A stretch of DNA of 64,000 nucleotides from Flavobacteriales bacterium UBA952 (GCA_905182495.1 CAJJBU010000003.1:248001-312000); one strand, 5' to 3'. Numbered from the stretch's first letter, positions 9,144-20,173 are shown. The notes: generated from the sequence alone by a model not told the origin. A program made the numbers and translations.

Positions 9144-10403
9144 ATGAACTTCGAATCAAGCCTAAGCTTTGCAAAAAAAATGGATGAAAATGATCCCTTG
9201 AAAGGGTTTCGTTCAAAATTCCTTTTCCCGAATTTTCATAAAAATGAAGTGCGCTACTTCACAGGGAACTCTTTAGGGCTTCAGCCTATTACCACAAGAA
9301 AGATGATCGAGGAAGAGCTTGACGATTGGGCGAAATTCGGCGTTGAAGGACATTTTTCAGCTCGAAGACCCTGGTATAGCTATCATGAGCAACTTACCGA
9401 TCTAAGTGCATATGTTGTTGGGGCAAAGCCTATTGAAACCGTTGTTACCCATTCGCTAACGACGAACATTCACTTGCTTATGGTTTCGTTCTATCAGCCA
9501 AAAGGCATGCGGACGAAAATTCTTTGTGAAAAGAAAGCTTTTCCAAGTGATCAGTATGCCATAATGTCGCAACTTGAATTTCATGGGTTTAACAAAGATC
9601 ACCTCATTGAGGTGGGACCCAGAGCGGGTGAAGACATTGTTCGACATGAGGACATATTAAAGTGTATCGAAGAAAATAAAGACGAACTTGCATTGGTCTT
9701 TATGGGAGGGGTCAACTACTATACGGGGCAGTTTTTCGATCTTGAAGAAATTACAAAAGCAGGCCATAAGGCTGGAGCAATCGTTGGGTTTGATTTGGCC
9801 CATGCTGCTGGGAATGTTAATCTCTCGCTTCATGATTGGGGTGTGGATTTTGCAACCTGGTGCTCTTACAAGTATTTAAACTCATCACCAGGTGGGGTTT
9901 CTGGTATGTTTGTTCACGAGAGACACGCCGAAAACACGGCGTTGAAAAGGTTTGCAGGTTGGTGGGGCCACGACAAAGAACAACGCTTCTTAATGGAAGA
10001 TAAATTTCATCCTATAAAAGGGGCTGAGGGTTGGCAACTGAGTAACGCCCCTATTCTTGGTATGGCGGCACACCTTTCCTCATTACAAATCTTCAAAGAG
10101 GCTGGAATGGAGCGCATTGGTTCTAAAAGAGATTTGATTACAGCTTACCTCGAATATCTGATATTAAAAGTGTCAAAAGAGAATGGTGACTTTTTAAAGA
10201 TTATTACCCCGTCATCAATACTAGAAAGAGGGTCACAGCTCTCTATTCTATTTGAGAGAGGTGGGAAAAAGAAATTTGACTTACTTAGTGAACAAGGGAT
10301 TATAGCAGATTGGAGAGAGCCAAACGTAATTCGTATTGCACCGGCTCCATTATACAATTCATTTGAAGATTGCTGGCATTTTGCAGATGTATTAAGTAGA
10401 TAG
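9144..10403 (+). CDS. kynU: Kynureninase
   Basis: The 419-residue PLP enzyme cleaves kynurenine or 3-hydroxykynurenine to anthranilate or 3-hydroxyanthranilate plus alanine. Family hallmarks are [10 protein letters not shown] near the N-terminus, [11 protein letters not shown] (PLP-binding Asp and His) and [13 protein letters not shown] with the Schiff-base lysine. The length is typical. It is divergent from hemL and convergent with purN. No other kynurenine pathway gene is nearby, so whether it serves tryptophan breakdown or NAD synthesis is not shown here. Confidence 0.97.
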   Translation: MNFESSLSFAKKMDENDPLKGFRSKFLFPNFHKNEVRYFTGNSLGLQPITTRKMIEEELDDWAKFGVEGHFSARRPWYSYHEQLTDLSAYVVGAKPIETVVTHSLTTNIHLLMVSFYQPKGMRTKILCEKKAFPSDQYAIMSQLEFHGFNKDHLIEVGPRAGEDIVRHEDILKCIEENKDELALVFMGGVNYYTGQFFDLEEITKAGHKAGAIVGFDLAHAAGNVNLSLHDWGVDFATWCSYKYLNSSPGGVSGMFVHERHAENTALKRFAGWWGHDKEQRFLMEDKFHPIKGAEGWQLSNAPILGMAAHLSSLQIFKEAGMERIGSKRDLITAYLEYLILKVSKENGDFLKIITPSSILERGSQLSILFERGGKKKFDLLSEQGIIADWREPNVIRIAPAPLYNSFEDCWHFADVLSR

Positions 10404-10408
10404 GTTTG

Positions 10409-10981
10409 TTAAACTTCCTTTGCCAATATTACCTCGGCTATCGTTTTTACAAAATAGTTGACTTCTAGTACACGTATTTTTTCAAACAGTTGTAATGCCG
10501 TATCATTAGGGGAAATAGACACCGGGAATTGATTAATGATTTGACCTTCATCATACACACCATCAACATAATGAATCGTGATTCCAGACACCGTTTCTTT
10601 TGCTTTGATTACGGCCTCATGTACATGCATTCCAAACATTCCTTTCCCTCCAAAATTTGGTAATAAGGACGGATGAATATTTATGATCTTTTTTGGGTAC
10701 CTTTTAATAAATGTGTCTGGAATCAATTTAAGAAACCCCGCTAAAATGATCCACTGAATCTCGTTTTTTTGACATCTGGCCAGTAATTCGGTCTTAGAAA
10801 GCTCATGCCATGGTAAATAAACAAACGAAACCCCAAGTTTATTGCAGAGCTCTTCTATGCTACGGTTTGCTTTAGAGGAATAAACGAGCTGAACATTTAA
10901 GGACCTTGAGTTTTGAAATTCCCCTAGCATTCTTGTGGCATTGGAGCCCTCTCCAGAAATGAAAATTGCAATCTTGTTCAT
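10409..10981 (-). CDS. purN: Phosphoribosylglycinamide formyltransferase
   Basis: The protein is 190 residues from the ATG at 10981 (MNKIAIFISGEGSN), the usual GART N-terminus; an ATG five codons earlier is less likely. PurN transfers a formyl group from 10-formyl-THF to GAR in purine synthesis. The active-site motif INIHPSLLPNFGG with catalytic His, the following HVHEAVIKAKETVSGITIHYVD segment and the DEGQII motif are all present. It ends five bases from the kynU stop and is convergent with it. Confidence 0.96.
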   Translation of the reverse strand: MNKIAIFISGEGSNATRMLGEFQNSRSLNVQLVYSSKANRSIEELCNKLGVSFVYLPWHELSKTELLARCQKNEIQWIILAGFLKLIPDTFIKRYPKKIINIHPSLLPNFGGKGMFGMHVHEAVIKAKETVSGITIHYVDGVYDEGQIINQFPVSISPNDTALQLFEKIRVLEVNYFVKTIAEVILAKEV

Positions 10982-11122
10982 CGAATATTTGGCCAAAGGT
11001 ACTTCATTAATGCCGTTTTTTAGTTACTTGAATTCCATTGCGTTGATAAATAATTGAACTTTATGTTGTTAATTGGCTATATGTTTTTTTTCTTTGCAAC
11101 CATAAACACTAAAAAATAAAAG

Positions 11123-11359
11123 ATGTCAGATATCAAAGAAAAAGTTGTTGCAATCATCGTAGACAAACTTAATGTAGAAGAAAGTGAAGTTGCAAACGAA
11201 GCAAGTTTTACAAATGACTTAGGGGCTGACTCCTTGGACACTGTTGAATTAATTATGGAATTTGAAAAGCAATTCAATATTTCTATTCCAGATGATAAAG
11301 CAGAAGGGATTCAAACTGTTGGTGATGCTATAAATTACATCACAGAAAACGCAAAATAG
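11123..11359 (+). CDS. acpP: Acyl carrier protein
   Basis: The 78-residue acidic helical protein has the phosphopantetheine site GADSLD (Ser37). It carries growing acyl chains in type II fatty acid synthesis. It is followed 24 bp later by fabF, the standard acpP-fabF pair. The AT-rich upstream 125 bp should contain the operon promoter, but I cannot identify a clean box. Confidence 0.98.
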   Translation: MSDIKEKVVAIIVDKLNVEESEVANEASFTNDLGADSLDTVELIMEFEKQFNISIPDDKAEGIQTVGDAINYITENAK

Positions 11360-11383
11360 AAAGAGAAATCTTCAACGGAATTT

Positions 11384-12640
11384 ATGGAGTTAAAACGAGT
11401 AGTTGTTACTGGTCTTGGCGCACTTACACCTATAGGTAATACGACGTCAGAATTTTGGAAGAACTTGACCGATGGTCAAAGCGGCGCCGCACCTATTACT
11501 CATTTTGATGCCTCATTGTTTAAGACACAATTCGCCTGTGAGGTAAAGAACTTTAATGTAGAGGACTTTATCAATAGGAAAGAGGCTCGGAAAATGGACT
11601 TGTTTACGCAATATGCTATTGTTTCTAGTGATGAAGCCTTAGCAGATGCCGGAATCCTTGATGCTGATCCGAACCTAGATCGAATTGGCGTTATTTGGGG
11701 CTCAGGGATTGGAGGTTTAAACACCTTCCAAGAAGAAGCAAGAAATTATTTTGCAAGTGAAGGTCCGCCTCGTTTAAATCCGTTCTTTATTCCAAAAATG
11801 ATTGCAGATATGGCCGCTGGTCAGATCTCAATAAAAAACAATTTAAGAGGTCCCAACTACGTTACTGTTTCTGCATGTGCTTCTGCTACCAACGCAATCA
11901 TCGACTCATTTAACATTATTCGGCTAGGAAAAGCAGACGCGGTTGTAACAGGGGGCTCAGAGGCCTGTGTTAACGAAATGGGGATGGGTGGATTCAACGC
12001 GCTAAGGGCGCTCTCTACAAGAAACGATTCGCCACAAACTGCCTCAAGACCATTTGATTCCGAAAGAGATGGGTTTGTCTTAGGAGAAGGTTCGGGTGCT
12101 CTAATTCTTGAAGAATATGAGCATGCGATTAAAAGAGGGGCGAAAATTTACGCAGAAATTATTGGTGGTGGAATGTCAGGCGATGCATACCACATGACAG
12201 CACCTCATCCTGAAGGTCGAGGAGCAAAAAACACAATGCTAGCAGCACTAGAGGATGCAGAAATCAAACCAGAGGATATCGATTATGTAAACGTTCACGG
12301 TACGTCTACACCTCTTGGTGATATTGCTGAAGTGAAAGCGATTGAAGAGGTCTTCGGAGACCATGCCTATTCCTTAAACATCAGTTCGACGAAATCTATG
12401 ACTGGGCATTTATTAGGTGCCGCTGGTGCCATTGAAGCGATTGCCTGTGTCTTGTCGGTAAAAGAGGATCTCGTTCCACCGACAATCAACCATTTTACAG
12501 ACGACCCTGCACTCAATAATAAATTAAATTTCACCTTCAATAAAGCGCAATCAAGAACAGTGAATATAGCATTGTCAAACACTTTTGGTTTTGGTGGACA
12601 CAATACAAGTATTATCGTTAAAAAACACAACACCCCCTAG
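11384..12640 (+). CDS. fabF: Beta-ketoacyl-ACP synthase II
   Basis: The 418-residue KAS II elongates acyl-ACP by condensation with malonyl-ACP. The catalytic triad is visible as the Cys in TVSACASATNAI, His in NVHGTSTPLGD and His in STKSMTGHLLGAAG, and the glycine-rich NTFGFGGHN lies near the C-terminus. The length is normal. It sits between acpP and rnc, the usual order in Bacteroidota. Confidence 0.98.
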   Translation: MELKRVVVTGLGALTPIGNTTSEFWKNLTDGQSGAAPITHFDASLFKTQFACEVKNFNVEDFINRKEARKMDLFTQYAIVSSDEALADAGILDADPNLDRIGVIWGSGIGGLNTFQEEARNYFASEGPPRLNPFFIPKMIADMAAGQISIKNNLRGPNYVTVSACASATNAIIDSFNIIRLGKADAVVTGGSEACVNEMGMGGFNALRALSTRNDSPQTASRPFDSERDGFVLGEGSGALILEEYEHAIKRGAKIYAEIIGGGMSGDAYHMTAPHPEGRGAKNTMLAALEDAEIKPEDIDYVNVHGTSTPLGDIAEVKAIEEVFGDHAYSLNISSTKSMTGHLLGAAGAIEAIACVLSVKEDLVPPTINHFTDDPALNNKLNFTFNKAQSRTVNIALSNTFGFGGHNTSIIVKKHNTP

Positions 12641-12655
12641 ATTCTGAAAATTCCC

Positions 12656-13360
12656 TTGTTTAGTAAGAAAAAGACAGAGGGGGAACTTAAACTATTTCGT
12701 TTCATTCTCGACAAGTTTGGATACAAACCAAACAAACTTTTCTATTTCCAAAAAGCAATTACACACAAATCATTTATCTCGCATTCAGAAAGCGAATATT
12801 CCAACGAAAGACTGGAGTTTCTTGGAGATGCCATCTTAGATTCTATAACCGCAGAGTTTTTGTTTTTACAATTCCCAAATAGTAACGAGGGTACTTTAAC
12901 GAAACTGAAATCAAAAATCGTTAGCCGCAAAAACCTGCGTAAACTCGGTGAGGAAATTGGTATCCGCCAGGTGTTGCTTTACAATCACAACAGGTCCATA
13001 AACCTAGCCTCCTTAGAAGGCAATGCTTTTGAAGCAATTATTGGCGCCATATACCTCGACGGTGGTTATTTAAAAACGAAAAAAGTATTAGAGAATAATA
13101 TTTTCAAACGCTATTTGAATTTCACCCAGCTGCTAGAGGAAGAAATTGACTTTAAATCGAAGCTTTTTATTTGGTGTCAAAGAAAAAAATTGGAACTCAT
13201 TTTCCATCTGGTCTCAGAAGTGCATGTAAATGGCATTTGGGAATACACTATTCAGGCACAAATTAACCAGCAAGAATATGGAATGGGGAAAGGTTCATCC
13301 AAGAAAGTAGCGGAGCAGATTGCCGCAAAAGAAACATTCGAATTATTAGGTGAGATTTAA
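12656..13360 (+). CDS. rnc: Ribonuclease III
   Basis: The 234-residue RNase III cleaves double-stranded RNA, including rRNA precursors. The signature NERLEFLGDAILD holds metal-binding residues, and EAIIGAIYLDGGY provides the second acidic set. The C-terminal double-stranded RNA-binding domain (about 160-234) ends in GKGSSKKVAEQIAAKETFEL. The start is a TTG at 12656, 15 bp after the fabF stop. It gives an N-terminus of the length seen in relatives, and no ATG exists nearby in frame. Confidence 0.95.
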   Translation: MFSKKKTEGELKLFRFILDKFGYKPNKLFYFQKAITHKSFISHSESEYSNERLEFLGDAILDSITAEFLFLQFPNSNEGTLTKLKSKIVSRKNLRKLGEEIGIRQVLLYNHNRSINLASLEGNAFEAIIGAIYLDGGYLKTKKVLENNIFKRYLNFTQLLEEEIDFKSKLFIWCQRKKLELIFHLVSEVHVNGIWEYTIQAQINQQEYGMGKGSSKKVAEQIAAKETFELLGEI

Positions 13361-13417
13361 GTTTTGCTTTAACCATTTTATTTGCTTACTTTTAACTGAC
13401 TTTCAAAAACAACGACA

Positions 13418-13651
13418 ATGACTTCTACAGACTTTTTCTACTTATTGGGTGATCTATTTCAATGGACTTTTGGTGTTTTTGAATTTATTGGGAATTGGGT
13501 TAATTTGATTTTTTTAATTGGTGGGTTTGCTGGTTTTTATTATTGGATGTCTATTCAAAAAAAGTTCAATGACTTATCGAATATCCCTGTAGAGATAAAA
13601 GACAACGAAGGTTGGTATAACAAATCTCCTAAGAACAATCAACTAAAGTAG
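13418..13651 (+). CDS. Small membrane protein (DUF6341-like)
   Basis: The 77-residue protein has an amphipathic N-terminus (DFFYLLGDLFQWTFGVFEFIGN), one clear membrane helix (about 28-48) ending in FYYWM, and a polar tail with a GWYNKSP motif. It resembles small flavobacterial proteins now grouped as DUF6341; this is from memory of their pattern, so the name is tentative. The function is unknown. It follows rnc in the same direction by 57 bp. Confidence 0.65.
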   Translation: MTSTDFFYLLGDLFQWTFGVFEFIGNWVNLIFLIGGFAGFYYWMSIQKKFNDLSNIPVEIKDNEGWYNKSPKNNQLK

Positions 13652-13706
13652 TCTCTTGGGCAACTATACACTTTCACAGTCGTTTATGTATTATTAAATA
13701 TAAATT

Positions 13707-16322
13707 GTGAAAGTAGTTTTAACTCTATTCGTTTTCTTTTGTTTTACGACTAATATTCAAAGTCAGACTGTGGTCGCTCCAGATTGCTCAGATGCCGTAA
13801 ATAATAACATTTGTACCAACGCCTCTTTTCAAATTGACCCAAATGGGGCAGGACTTGAAGAATTAAATGGCAGCGTTTCTAACCCTGGCACCAACCCCTC
13901 TTCTGGAAATGCTGGTTGTCTTCTGACCGGAGAAACCAATAGTACTTGGATGATTGTTAATATATCGAGTGCTGGTCTTCTTGAATTTTCATTCGGTCAA
14001 GATGCCTCAACGGGATGCTTGGATTGGATCATGTGGCCCTATAACACTAGTTCTTGTGATGAAATATTTAACAACACTCTTCCTCCGATTAGTTGTAATT
14101 GGAACGGACAATGTGAAGGATTTACAGGTATTGCTAGCACGTTACCTCCGGGCGGTGCTGCCAGTAATTTTGAACCTGGCTTAAATGTATTAGCGGGAGA
14201 ACAGTATTTAATTTGTTTATCGAACTACAGCTCCCAATCAACGACTTTACCCCTTAACTTTTTCGGTTCTGCTGGAGTCTCCTGTTCTGGCGTCCTTCCT
14301 GTCACTGTTAATAGTGAGACAATTTGCCCAGGAGATCAGACCACGTTAACGGCTACAGGAGCAAATAGTTATCTTTGGAGCCCTAATAACGAAACTACAG
14401 CCTCGATAACGGTTTCACCATCTGTTACCACAACCTATACGGTGACGGGTACAGAAACGCTTCCTAATGGCGTTGTTGCTGTTGGAATTGGTGAAGGAAT
14501 CGTCACTGTTTTAGCCGCAAATGATCCACAGTGCAGCTGCTCTGTGTCCGCAACGAATAATGGCCCCATTTGCTTTAACGGGACTTTTGATTTAACTGCC
14601 GACCTCACAATCCCTGGCGTCAATGACGCTTATTCTTGGGAAATAACTGGTACTGGTATTGGTACTGGGCAAACACTAACGTCAATTCCAGCATTAGCAC
14701 CTGGGACATGGCCAATACAAGTAAGTGCTACTGATGATAATGGGTTCGTATGTACCGATATTACCCAACTCGTGATACTCTCATCCACAGACCCCCTTTG
14801 TAGCTGCGATATTATAGCATCCAACACAGGGCCAATCTGTTATAATGCAACCTTCAGCTTAAGTGCTACATCCGTAAGCAACGGGACCTATTTATGGGAT
14901 GTAAATGGCACCCCTATTGGTTCTGGGCAAGATTTGATTGACCTGCCGGCTATGGCTCCAGGCCTCTATCCAATTCAGGTCACCGCTACTGATGATAATG
15001 GGTTTGAATGCAGTTCCATTACGCAACTGGAAATTCTTTCAGAGAATAACTCAGCATGTAGCTGCACAGTGACCGCATCGAACACGGGTCCAATATGCAT
15101 CAATGAGGTCTTTGACCTTGGTGCCGAATCATCAAGTAGCTGCACTTATGAATGGGCTCTTTTAGGAACCGTTATTGGGACAGGACAAAACATGTCTAAT
15201 GTTCCTGGGGGTTCGGCTGGAAGTTTCTCCTTTGAAGTTACAGCAATTGATGACAATGGATTCCTTTGCTCAGCAATGACGGAGGTAATCGTTAATCCAT
15301 TACCCTCCATTTTGGCAGGGCCTGATGACCAAATTTGTTTTGGAGATGACGTCACTATTGCCGCTACTGGCGGAATAAATTATAACTGGTTCGATGGAGT
15401 ACAATGGTTGAATGATATTCAAAATGACATCACTTTTAATATTAGCTCCAATAGCACCTATGTTGTGGAGGGTTTTGATGTCAACGGTTGCTCAAATTCT
15501 GACACCATTTCAATCTCAATAAACGCCGCACAACTGCCTATACTGAGCGCTCAGTCCAATCTTATTTGTACTGGAGAATCCGTAGTCCTCTCAAATTTAA
15601 ATAGTAATGCAGAAACATCAAGTTGGTACTTCTCTAATAATACTGAAACTATAGGGACCAATAATCCTGGCCCCTTCCTCTTTAGCGATGCAGGATGTTC
15701 CGATTTGACGGTGACCATGGTTGATAATAACGGCTGCGATACCTCCATGACCTATACAGATGTTGTTTGCGCCGAAGAAGCGACCGCTTCTTTTTATATA
15801 AGTCCGGGTGCAATTGGCCCAGGAAATGGCGAGATTCATTTTTACAACTCCTCTTTTGGCGCAGAATCTTATTTATGGGATTTTGGAGATGGTGAAGGGT
15901 CTTCCTTATTTGAAGGTCCGCATGTGTATGATGTGACACTTGAGACGGGCTATCAAGCGTCTTTAATCGCTTTTTCAGCCATCGGTTGTGCTGACACTGT
16001 TTCGATGCCTATTACTTATCAAGAAGAGCTTATTTACTACATCCCAAATGCTTTTACCCCTGACGCAGACGAACACAACCAAACCTTCAAGCCGGTCTTT
16101 ACTAGTGGCTTTGACCCGTATAATTATGAAATCGCCATCTATAACAGATGGGGGGAAATCGTATGGAAATCATATGACCACGAGCAAGGTTGGGACGGCT
16201 CTTATACATCAAAAAGTGGCATTGGCGTTCAAGCCGGTATTTACAATTGGGTGATAAAATTCAAGCCAAAGACTACTGATGAAAAAATTGTAATCCACGG
16301 AAGCGTTAACGTCTTAAAGTAA
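13707..16322 (+). CDS. Large secreted protein with gliding-motility-associated C-terminal domain (T9SS type B)
   Basis: The 871-residue protein starts at a GTG with a signal peptide ending near SQ-TVVAPDC. The first ~190 residues form a Cys-rich domain beginning CSDAVNNNICTNASF. A Cys- and Asn-rich middle part has three tandem repeats (276-530), followed by two further Ig/PKD-like segments, one with SYLWDFGDGEGS, the PKD signature. The last ~90 residues (from IPNAFTPDADEHNQTF, with YNRWGEIVW) are the gliding-motility-associated C-terminal domain used for type 9 secretion and surface attachment. It is probably a surface adhesin or matrix protein. Confidence 0.9.
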   Translation: MKVVLTLFVFFCFTTNIQSQTVVAPDCSDAVNNNICTNASFQIDPNGAGLEELNGSVSNPGTNPSSGNAGCLLTGETNSTWMIVNISSAGLLEFSFGQDASTGCLDWIMWPYNTSSCDEIFNNTLPPISCNWNGQCEGFTGIASTLPPGGAASNFEPGLNVLAGEQYLICLSNYSSQSTTLPLNFFGSAGVSCSGVLPVTVNSETICPGDQTTLTATGANSYLWSPNNETTASITVSPSVTTTYTVTGTETLPNGVVAVGIGEGIVTVLAANDPQCSCSVSATNNGPICFNGTFDLTADLTIPGVNDAYSWEITGTGIGTGQTLTSIPALAPGTWPIQVSATDDNGFVCTDITQLVILSSTDPLCSCDIIASNTGPICYNATFSLSATSVSNGTYLWDVNGTPIGSGQDLIDLPAMAPGLYPIQVTATDDNGFECSSITQLEILSENNSACSCTVTASNTGPICINEVFDLGAESSSSCTYEWALLGTVIGTGQNMSNVPGGSAGSFSFEVTAIDDNGFLCSAMTEVIVNPLPSILAGPDDQICFGDDVTIAATGGINYNWFDGVQWLNDIQNDITFNISSNSTYVVEGFDVNGCSNSDTISISINAAQLPILSAQSNLICTGESVVLSNLNSNAETSSWYFSNNTETIGTNNPGPFLFSDAGCSDLTVTMVDNNGCDTSMTYTDVVCAEEATASFYISPGAIGPGNGEIHFYNSSFGAESYLWDFGDGEGSSLFEGPHVYDVTLETGYQASLIAFSAIGCADTVSMPITYQEELIYYIPNAFTPDADEHNQTFKPVFTSGFDPYNYEIAIYNRWGEIVWKSYDHEQGWDGSYTSKSGIGVQAGIYNWVIKFKPKTTDEKIVIHGSVNVLK
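14532..15298 (+). repeat. Three tandem ~260-bp coding repeats
   Basis: Units start at 14532, 14799 and 15057, each opening with a CSC motif at residues 276, 365 and 451. They share the pattern xxNxGPIC-(N)-xF-L near the start, xG(T/S)GQ mid-unit and a conserved xATDDNGF or xAIDDNGF near the end. Protein identity is clearly higher than DNA identity, so these look like old duplications of an Ig-like domain. Confidence 0.8.
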
Positions 16323-16329
16323 ATCCTTT

Positions 16330-17097
16330 TTACTTTTCTGATGAAAGATTAGACTTCAAGAACTCTCTATTCATTCTCGCAATATTCTCTAAAGAAATCC
16401 CTTTTGGACATTCTATTTCACAAGCCCCTGTGTTGGTACAATTTCCAAACCCTTCTTCATCCATTTGCCTAACCATATTCTGTACTCGATCTTTCGACTC
16501 TACTTGGCCTTGGGGTAATAGTGAATATTGAGATACTTTAGCGCCAACAAATAACATTGCTGAGCTGTTTTTACAGCTCGCCACACATGCTCCACAACCG
16601 ATACACGCCGCTGCCTCAAATGCACTATCGGCATCGGCTTTTGGAATAGGAATCGCATTTGCATCCATCGTGTTTCCTGAAGTATTCACCGAAACAAAAC
16701 CTCCAGACTGCTGAATTCTATCAAATGCCGAACGGTCCACAACAAGGTCTTTGATAATTGGGAATGCTTTAGAGCGCCATGGCTCTATATAAATTGTGTC
16801 GCCATCCTTAAAGCTTCTCATATGAAGTTGACACGTTGTTGTATGTTTTTGTGGGCCATGAGCTCTACCATTAATGTATAGAGAACAAGAACCACAGATT
16901 CCCTCTCTACAATCATGATCAAAGGCAACCGGTTCCTTTTTTGCTTGAATCAGTTGCTCGTTCAGCTGATCTAACATTTCAAGAAAGGAACTATCGGTAG
17001 ATACCTTATCTAGTTTGTATGTCTCTAAATTCCCCTTAGTGCCAGCACTTTTCTGACGCCATACTTTTAGAGTAATGTTAATGAATTTTGATGCCAT
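16330..17097 (-). CDS. sdhB: Succinate dehydrogenase/fumarate reductase iron-sulfur subunit
   Basis: The 255-residue subunit has ligands for three clusters. The 2Fe-2S set is CREGICGSC plus a downstream CQL, and [11 protein letters not shown] and [14 protein letters not shown] hold the 4Fe-4S and 3Fe-4S clusters. It passes electrons from SdhA flavin to the membrane anchor and menaquinone. It is the last gene of sdhC-sdhA-sdhB and starts 10 bp after sdhA. It belongs to the B-type single-anchor complex II common in Bacteroidota. Confidence 0.96.
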   Translation of the reverse strand: MASKFINITLKVWRQKSAGTKGNLETYKLDKVSTDSSFLEMLDQLNEQLIQAKKEPVAFDHDCREGICGSCSLYINGRAHGPQKHTTTCQLHMRSFKDGDTIYIEPWRSKAFPIIKDLVVDRSAFDRIQQSGGFVSVNTSGNTMDANAIPIPKADADSAFEAAACIGCGACVASCKNSSAMLFVGAKVSQYSLLPQGQVESKDRVQNMVRQMDEEGFGNCTNTGACEIECPKGISLENIARMNREFLKSNLSSEK

Positions 17098-17107
17098 GTT
17101 CTACTAT

Positions 17108-19120
17108 TTACTTGTAATTTCTTTCTGCTATTTTAATCGACTCATATACCAACTCTTCCTTGTGAAGAACTGAATTTTTTGCGTCCCTGTCCTTGTACTC
17201 CCAGGCCGCGACATATTTAAAATTTTCATCGTCTCGTAAGGTTTCTCCCTCTTTATCTTGATACTCTTCTCTAAAATGCCCCCCGCAAGATTCATCTCTA
17301 TTTAACGAATCTAAAGCCATTAATTGACCCAATTCAAGAAGGTCTGCTACCCGAAGAGCTTTTTCAAGTTCTGCATTCATTTCATTTGCTGTTCCGGGGA
17401 TAAAGACATCTTTATAAAAGTCTTCTCGCAAGGTTCTTAATTCAGAAATTGCATCTTTTAAGCCTGCTTCACTTCGGCTCATTCCCACCTTGTTCCACAT
17501 AATTAACCCTAACTTCTTATGGAATGAATCAACAGATTTAGATCCTTGAACCGCTAAAAGATTATCAATACTAGATTTCACTTCTGCTTCTGCTTCATCA
17601 AATTCTTTTGTATCAGTAGGAATTGAACCTGTTCTAATATCGTTCGCTAAATAATTGGCAATCGTATAAGGCAAAACAAAATATCCGTCAGCCAAACCTT
17701 GCATTAACGCCGAAGCTCCAAGTCTATTCGCTCCGTGATCAGAAAAATTAGCTTCCCCCGCAACAAAACAACCAGGAATCGTACTTTGAAGATTGTAGTC
17801 AACCCAAACACCTCCCATCGTATAATGTACGGCAGGATATATTTTCATTGGCGTTTCATATGGGTTTTGATCCGTGATTTGTTGGTACATCTGAAAAAGG
17901 TTTCCGTATTTTTCCTCAATCCATTCTTTTCCTAGTTTGATGATTTTTTCATCACTCGGATCATGGTCACCCTTTGCATAAGCGACTTGTTTCCCTTTAC
18001 TTCTTATTTCAGATGCAAAGTCCAAGTATACGCCTTCATTAGTGTTATTTGCTTCTATACCATAGCCTTCATCGCAGCGCTCCTTTGCAGCTCTTGAGGC
18101 AACGTCTCTCGGTACAAGATTACCAAAAGCTGGATATCTTCTTTCTAAATAATAATCTCTATTCTCTTCTGCAATATCAGTGGGTTGCATTTTTCCTTCT
18201 CGAATGGCAACTGCATCTTCTTTTTTCTTCGGCACCCAAATCCTTCCCGAATTCCTCAAAGACTCTGACATTAGGGTTAGCTTAGATTGATTCGTGCCAT
18301 GAACTGGGATACATGTTGGGTGAATTTGCACATAACATGGGTTCGCAAAATGAGCCCCCCTTTTGTGAATTTTCCATGCTGCAGACACATTACTACCCAT
18401 GGCATTTGTGGATAGGAAATATACATTTCCATATCCGCCAGAGGCAATCACTACCGCATGTGCAGAATGTCTTTCGATTTCACCTGTGACTAAATTTCTT
18501 GCAATAATACCCCTTGCTTTTCCATCTACCTTAACAACATCCATCATTTCATGTCGGTTGTACATTTTAACACGACCAAGACCAATTTGTCTTGAAAGAG
18601 CAGAGTAAGCACCTAGCAATAACTGTTGGCCGGTTTGTCCTGCAGCATAAAATGTTCTTCTAACTTGTACCCCTCCAAATGAACGGTTATCTAGAAGGCC
18701 TCCGTATTCCCTTGCAAATGGTACCCCTTGAGCAACACATTGGTCTATAATATTCGTCGAAACTTCGGCTAAGCGATAAACATTGGCTTCGCGAGATCTA
18801 TAGTCTCCCCCTTTAATGGTGTCGTAAAATAAACGATACGTACTATCGCCATCATTTTGATAGTTTTTTGATGCATTTATGCCGCCTTGTGCCGCAATAG
18901 AATGCGCTCTTCTTGGGGAGTCCTGAAAACAAAAGGATTTAACATTATAGCCCATCTCTCCTAGAGATGCGGCAGTAGACGCTCCAGCAAGCCCCGTACC
19001 AATAACAATAACATCTATTTTTGGTCGATTGTTAGGGGCAACAAGCTTCATGTGGTTCTTATGATCCGTCCATTTTTTTTCAATGGGACCGTTTGGTATT
19101 TTTGAATCTAAACTTGACAT
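17108..19120 (-). CDS. sdhA: Succinate dehydrogenase/fumarate reductase flavoprotein subunit
   Basis: The 670-residue flavoprotein oxidises succinate to fumarate. The dinucleotide motif [19 protein letters not shown] lies near residue 40, the covalent FAD histidine is in [14 protein letters not shown], and the substrate-binding HPTCIP and [10 protein letters not shown] segments are present. The C-terminal helical domain contains [13 protein letters not shown]. The length matches B-type flavoproteins. It begins 11 bp after sdhC. Confidence 0.97.
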   Translation of the reverse strand: MSSLDSKIPNGPIEKKWTDHKNHMKLVAPNNRPKIDVIVIGTGLAGASTAASLGEMGYNVKSFCFQDSPRRAHSIAAQGGINASKNYQNDGDSTYRLFYDTIKGGDYRSREANVYRLAEVSTNIIDQCVAQGVPFAREYGGLLDNRSFGGVQVRRTFYAAGQTGQQLLLGAYSALSRQIGLGRVKMYNRHEMMDVVKVDGKARGIIARNLVTGEIERHSAHAVVIASGGYGNVYFLSTNAMGSNVSAAWKIHKRGAHFANPCYVQIHPTCIPVHGTNQSKLTLMSESLRNSGRIWVPKKKEDAVAIREGKMQPTDIAEENRDYYLERRYPAFGNLVPRDVASRAAKERCDEGYGIEANNTNEGVYLDFASEIRSKGKQVAYAKGDHDPSDEKIIKLGKEWIEEKYGNLFQMYQQITDQNPYETPMKIYPAVHYTMGGVWVDYNLQSTIPGCFVAGEANFSDHGANRLGASALMQGLADGYFVLPYTIANYLANDIRTGSIPTDTKEFDEAEAEVKSSIDNLLAVQGSKSVDSFHKKLGLIMWNKVGMSRSEAGLKDAISELRTLREDFYKDVFIPGTANEMNAELEKALRVADLLELGQLMALDSLNRDESCGGHFREEYQDKEGETLRDDENFKYVAAWEYKDRDAKNSVLHKEELVYESIKIAERNYK

Positions 19121-19131
19121 AATATTTATTT

Positions 19132-20094
19132 CTAGCTGATTAAGTATAAAAACACAGGAATGATTGCAAACAGCAGAGGTACAACGATTGCAAATCCTTT
19201 CCCAAATAACTGAATTATTGGTGTGAATTTAGGATGATTAAGTCCTAAAGATTGGAATGCTGAAGCAAAGCCATGCCACAGGTGAAAAGCCATAACCGCC
19301 ATAGAAACAACATAAAACAACATCCCCAAAAGCCCAAGAGGGACTCCCGATTCGGATTTGTTATTCTTGCTGAAAAACGCTGAAACAACGGTATGTAAAT
19401 CTCTATACCCTTCACCTAGAACTTCATCTTTTTTAACTAATTGGTTGTTTTTTGCAAGCTCTAGTTCTGCAAGTTCATCCTCATCCAACACATTTGAATT
19501 GATCTGATTACTGAAATTTGCTTCAATTAATTTATTGACTTTATCAGCCTTCATAATCAATTGACTACCTTCCGTTGTTCCAACCATTCTAAGCTGATTC
19601 AAACTAATTTGCTCTCCTTTCTGGGTTAAATACATTGTGTCTTGAGCCATACTAGAATAATAAGAATGAAGCGGAATTTCCTCCGTGTATTTCATTTTCC
19701 ACCAAAAGTTAGACATATGGGTTGCTATGAAAACTAAAACCAATGTTCCTAGTAAGGCCATGTACCTGGACGGTAGGGATGAATTTTCGCTAGGTTTTGA
19801 ATATGCATAAGGGATTGGCCGGGCTTTTTTATTTTGAATAAGTAAAGCGATCCCGTCTATAGCATGAAATAAAATAGAAAAATAGGTTAAATATGACAGT
19901 GCTTTAACAGCAGGGTTGGTTGTCATAAAAAATGCATATTCATTAAATACTCTACGTCCTTCCTCTCCTGTTGAGAAGATAAGCTGAAGATTCCCCAACA
20001 AATGACCTACCAAAAACAAGCATAAAAACAAGCCTGTTAAAGCCATCCAGTATTTTTTTGCAATAGATGATTTTATAAATGCAGATTTACTCAT
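19132..20094 (-). CDS. sdhC: Succinate dehydrogenase cytochrome b subunit with a soluble insertion
   Basis: The protein is 320 residues, while SdhC of related bacteria is usually about 220-230. The five membrane helices of a di-haem B-type anchor are recognisable: about 18-38, 62-86, 112-134, 253-275 and 295-318, with His in GHLLG, LFHAID, ATHMSNF and FHLWHGF. Between helix III and the conserved DLHTVV segment lies a polar insert of about 90 residues (138-226), rich in Glu, Asp, Leu and Asn. The insert is in frame and uses normal codons. Identity as SdhC is firm; the insert has no known role. Confidence 0.93.
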   Translation of the reverse strand: MSKSAFIKSSIAKKYWMALTGLFLCLFLVGHLLGNLQLIFSTGEEGRRVFNEYAFFMTTNPAVKALSYLTYFSILFHAIDGIALLIQNKKARPIPYAYSKPSENSSLPSRYMALLGTLVLVFIATHMSNFWWKMKYTEEIPLHSYYSSMAQDTMYLTQKGEQISLNQLRMVGTTEGSQLIMKADKVNKLIEANFSNQINSNVLDEDELAELELAKNNQLVKKDEVLGEGYRDLHTVVSAFFSKNNKSESGVPLGLLGMLFYVVSMAVMAFHLWHGFASAFQSLGLNHPKFTPIIQLFGKGFAIVVPLLFAIIPVFLYLIS

Positions 20095-20173
20095 AAATAT
20101 TTTACTTTTTTAGTCGCTACGAATTTACGCCTATTCAACAACACTAAAGCCAAAAGGTTCTTATTTAGAACTA

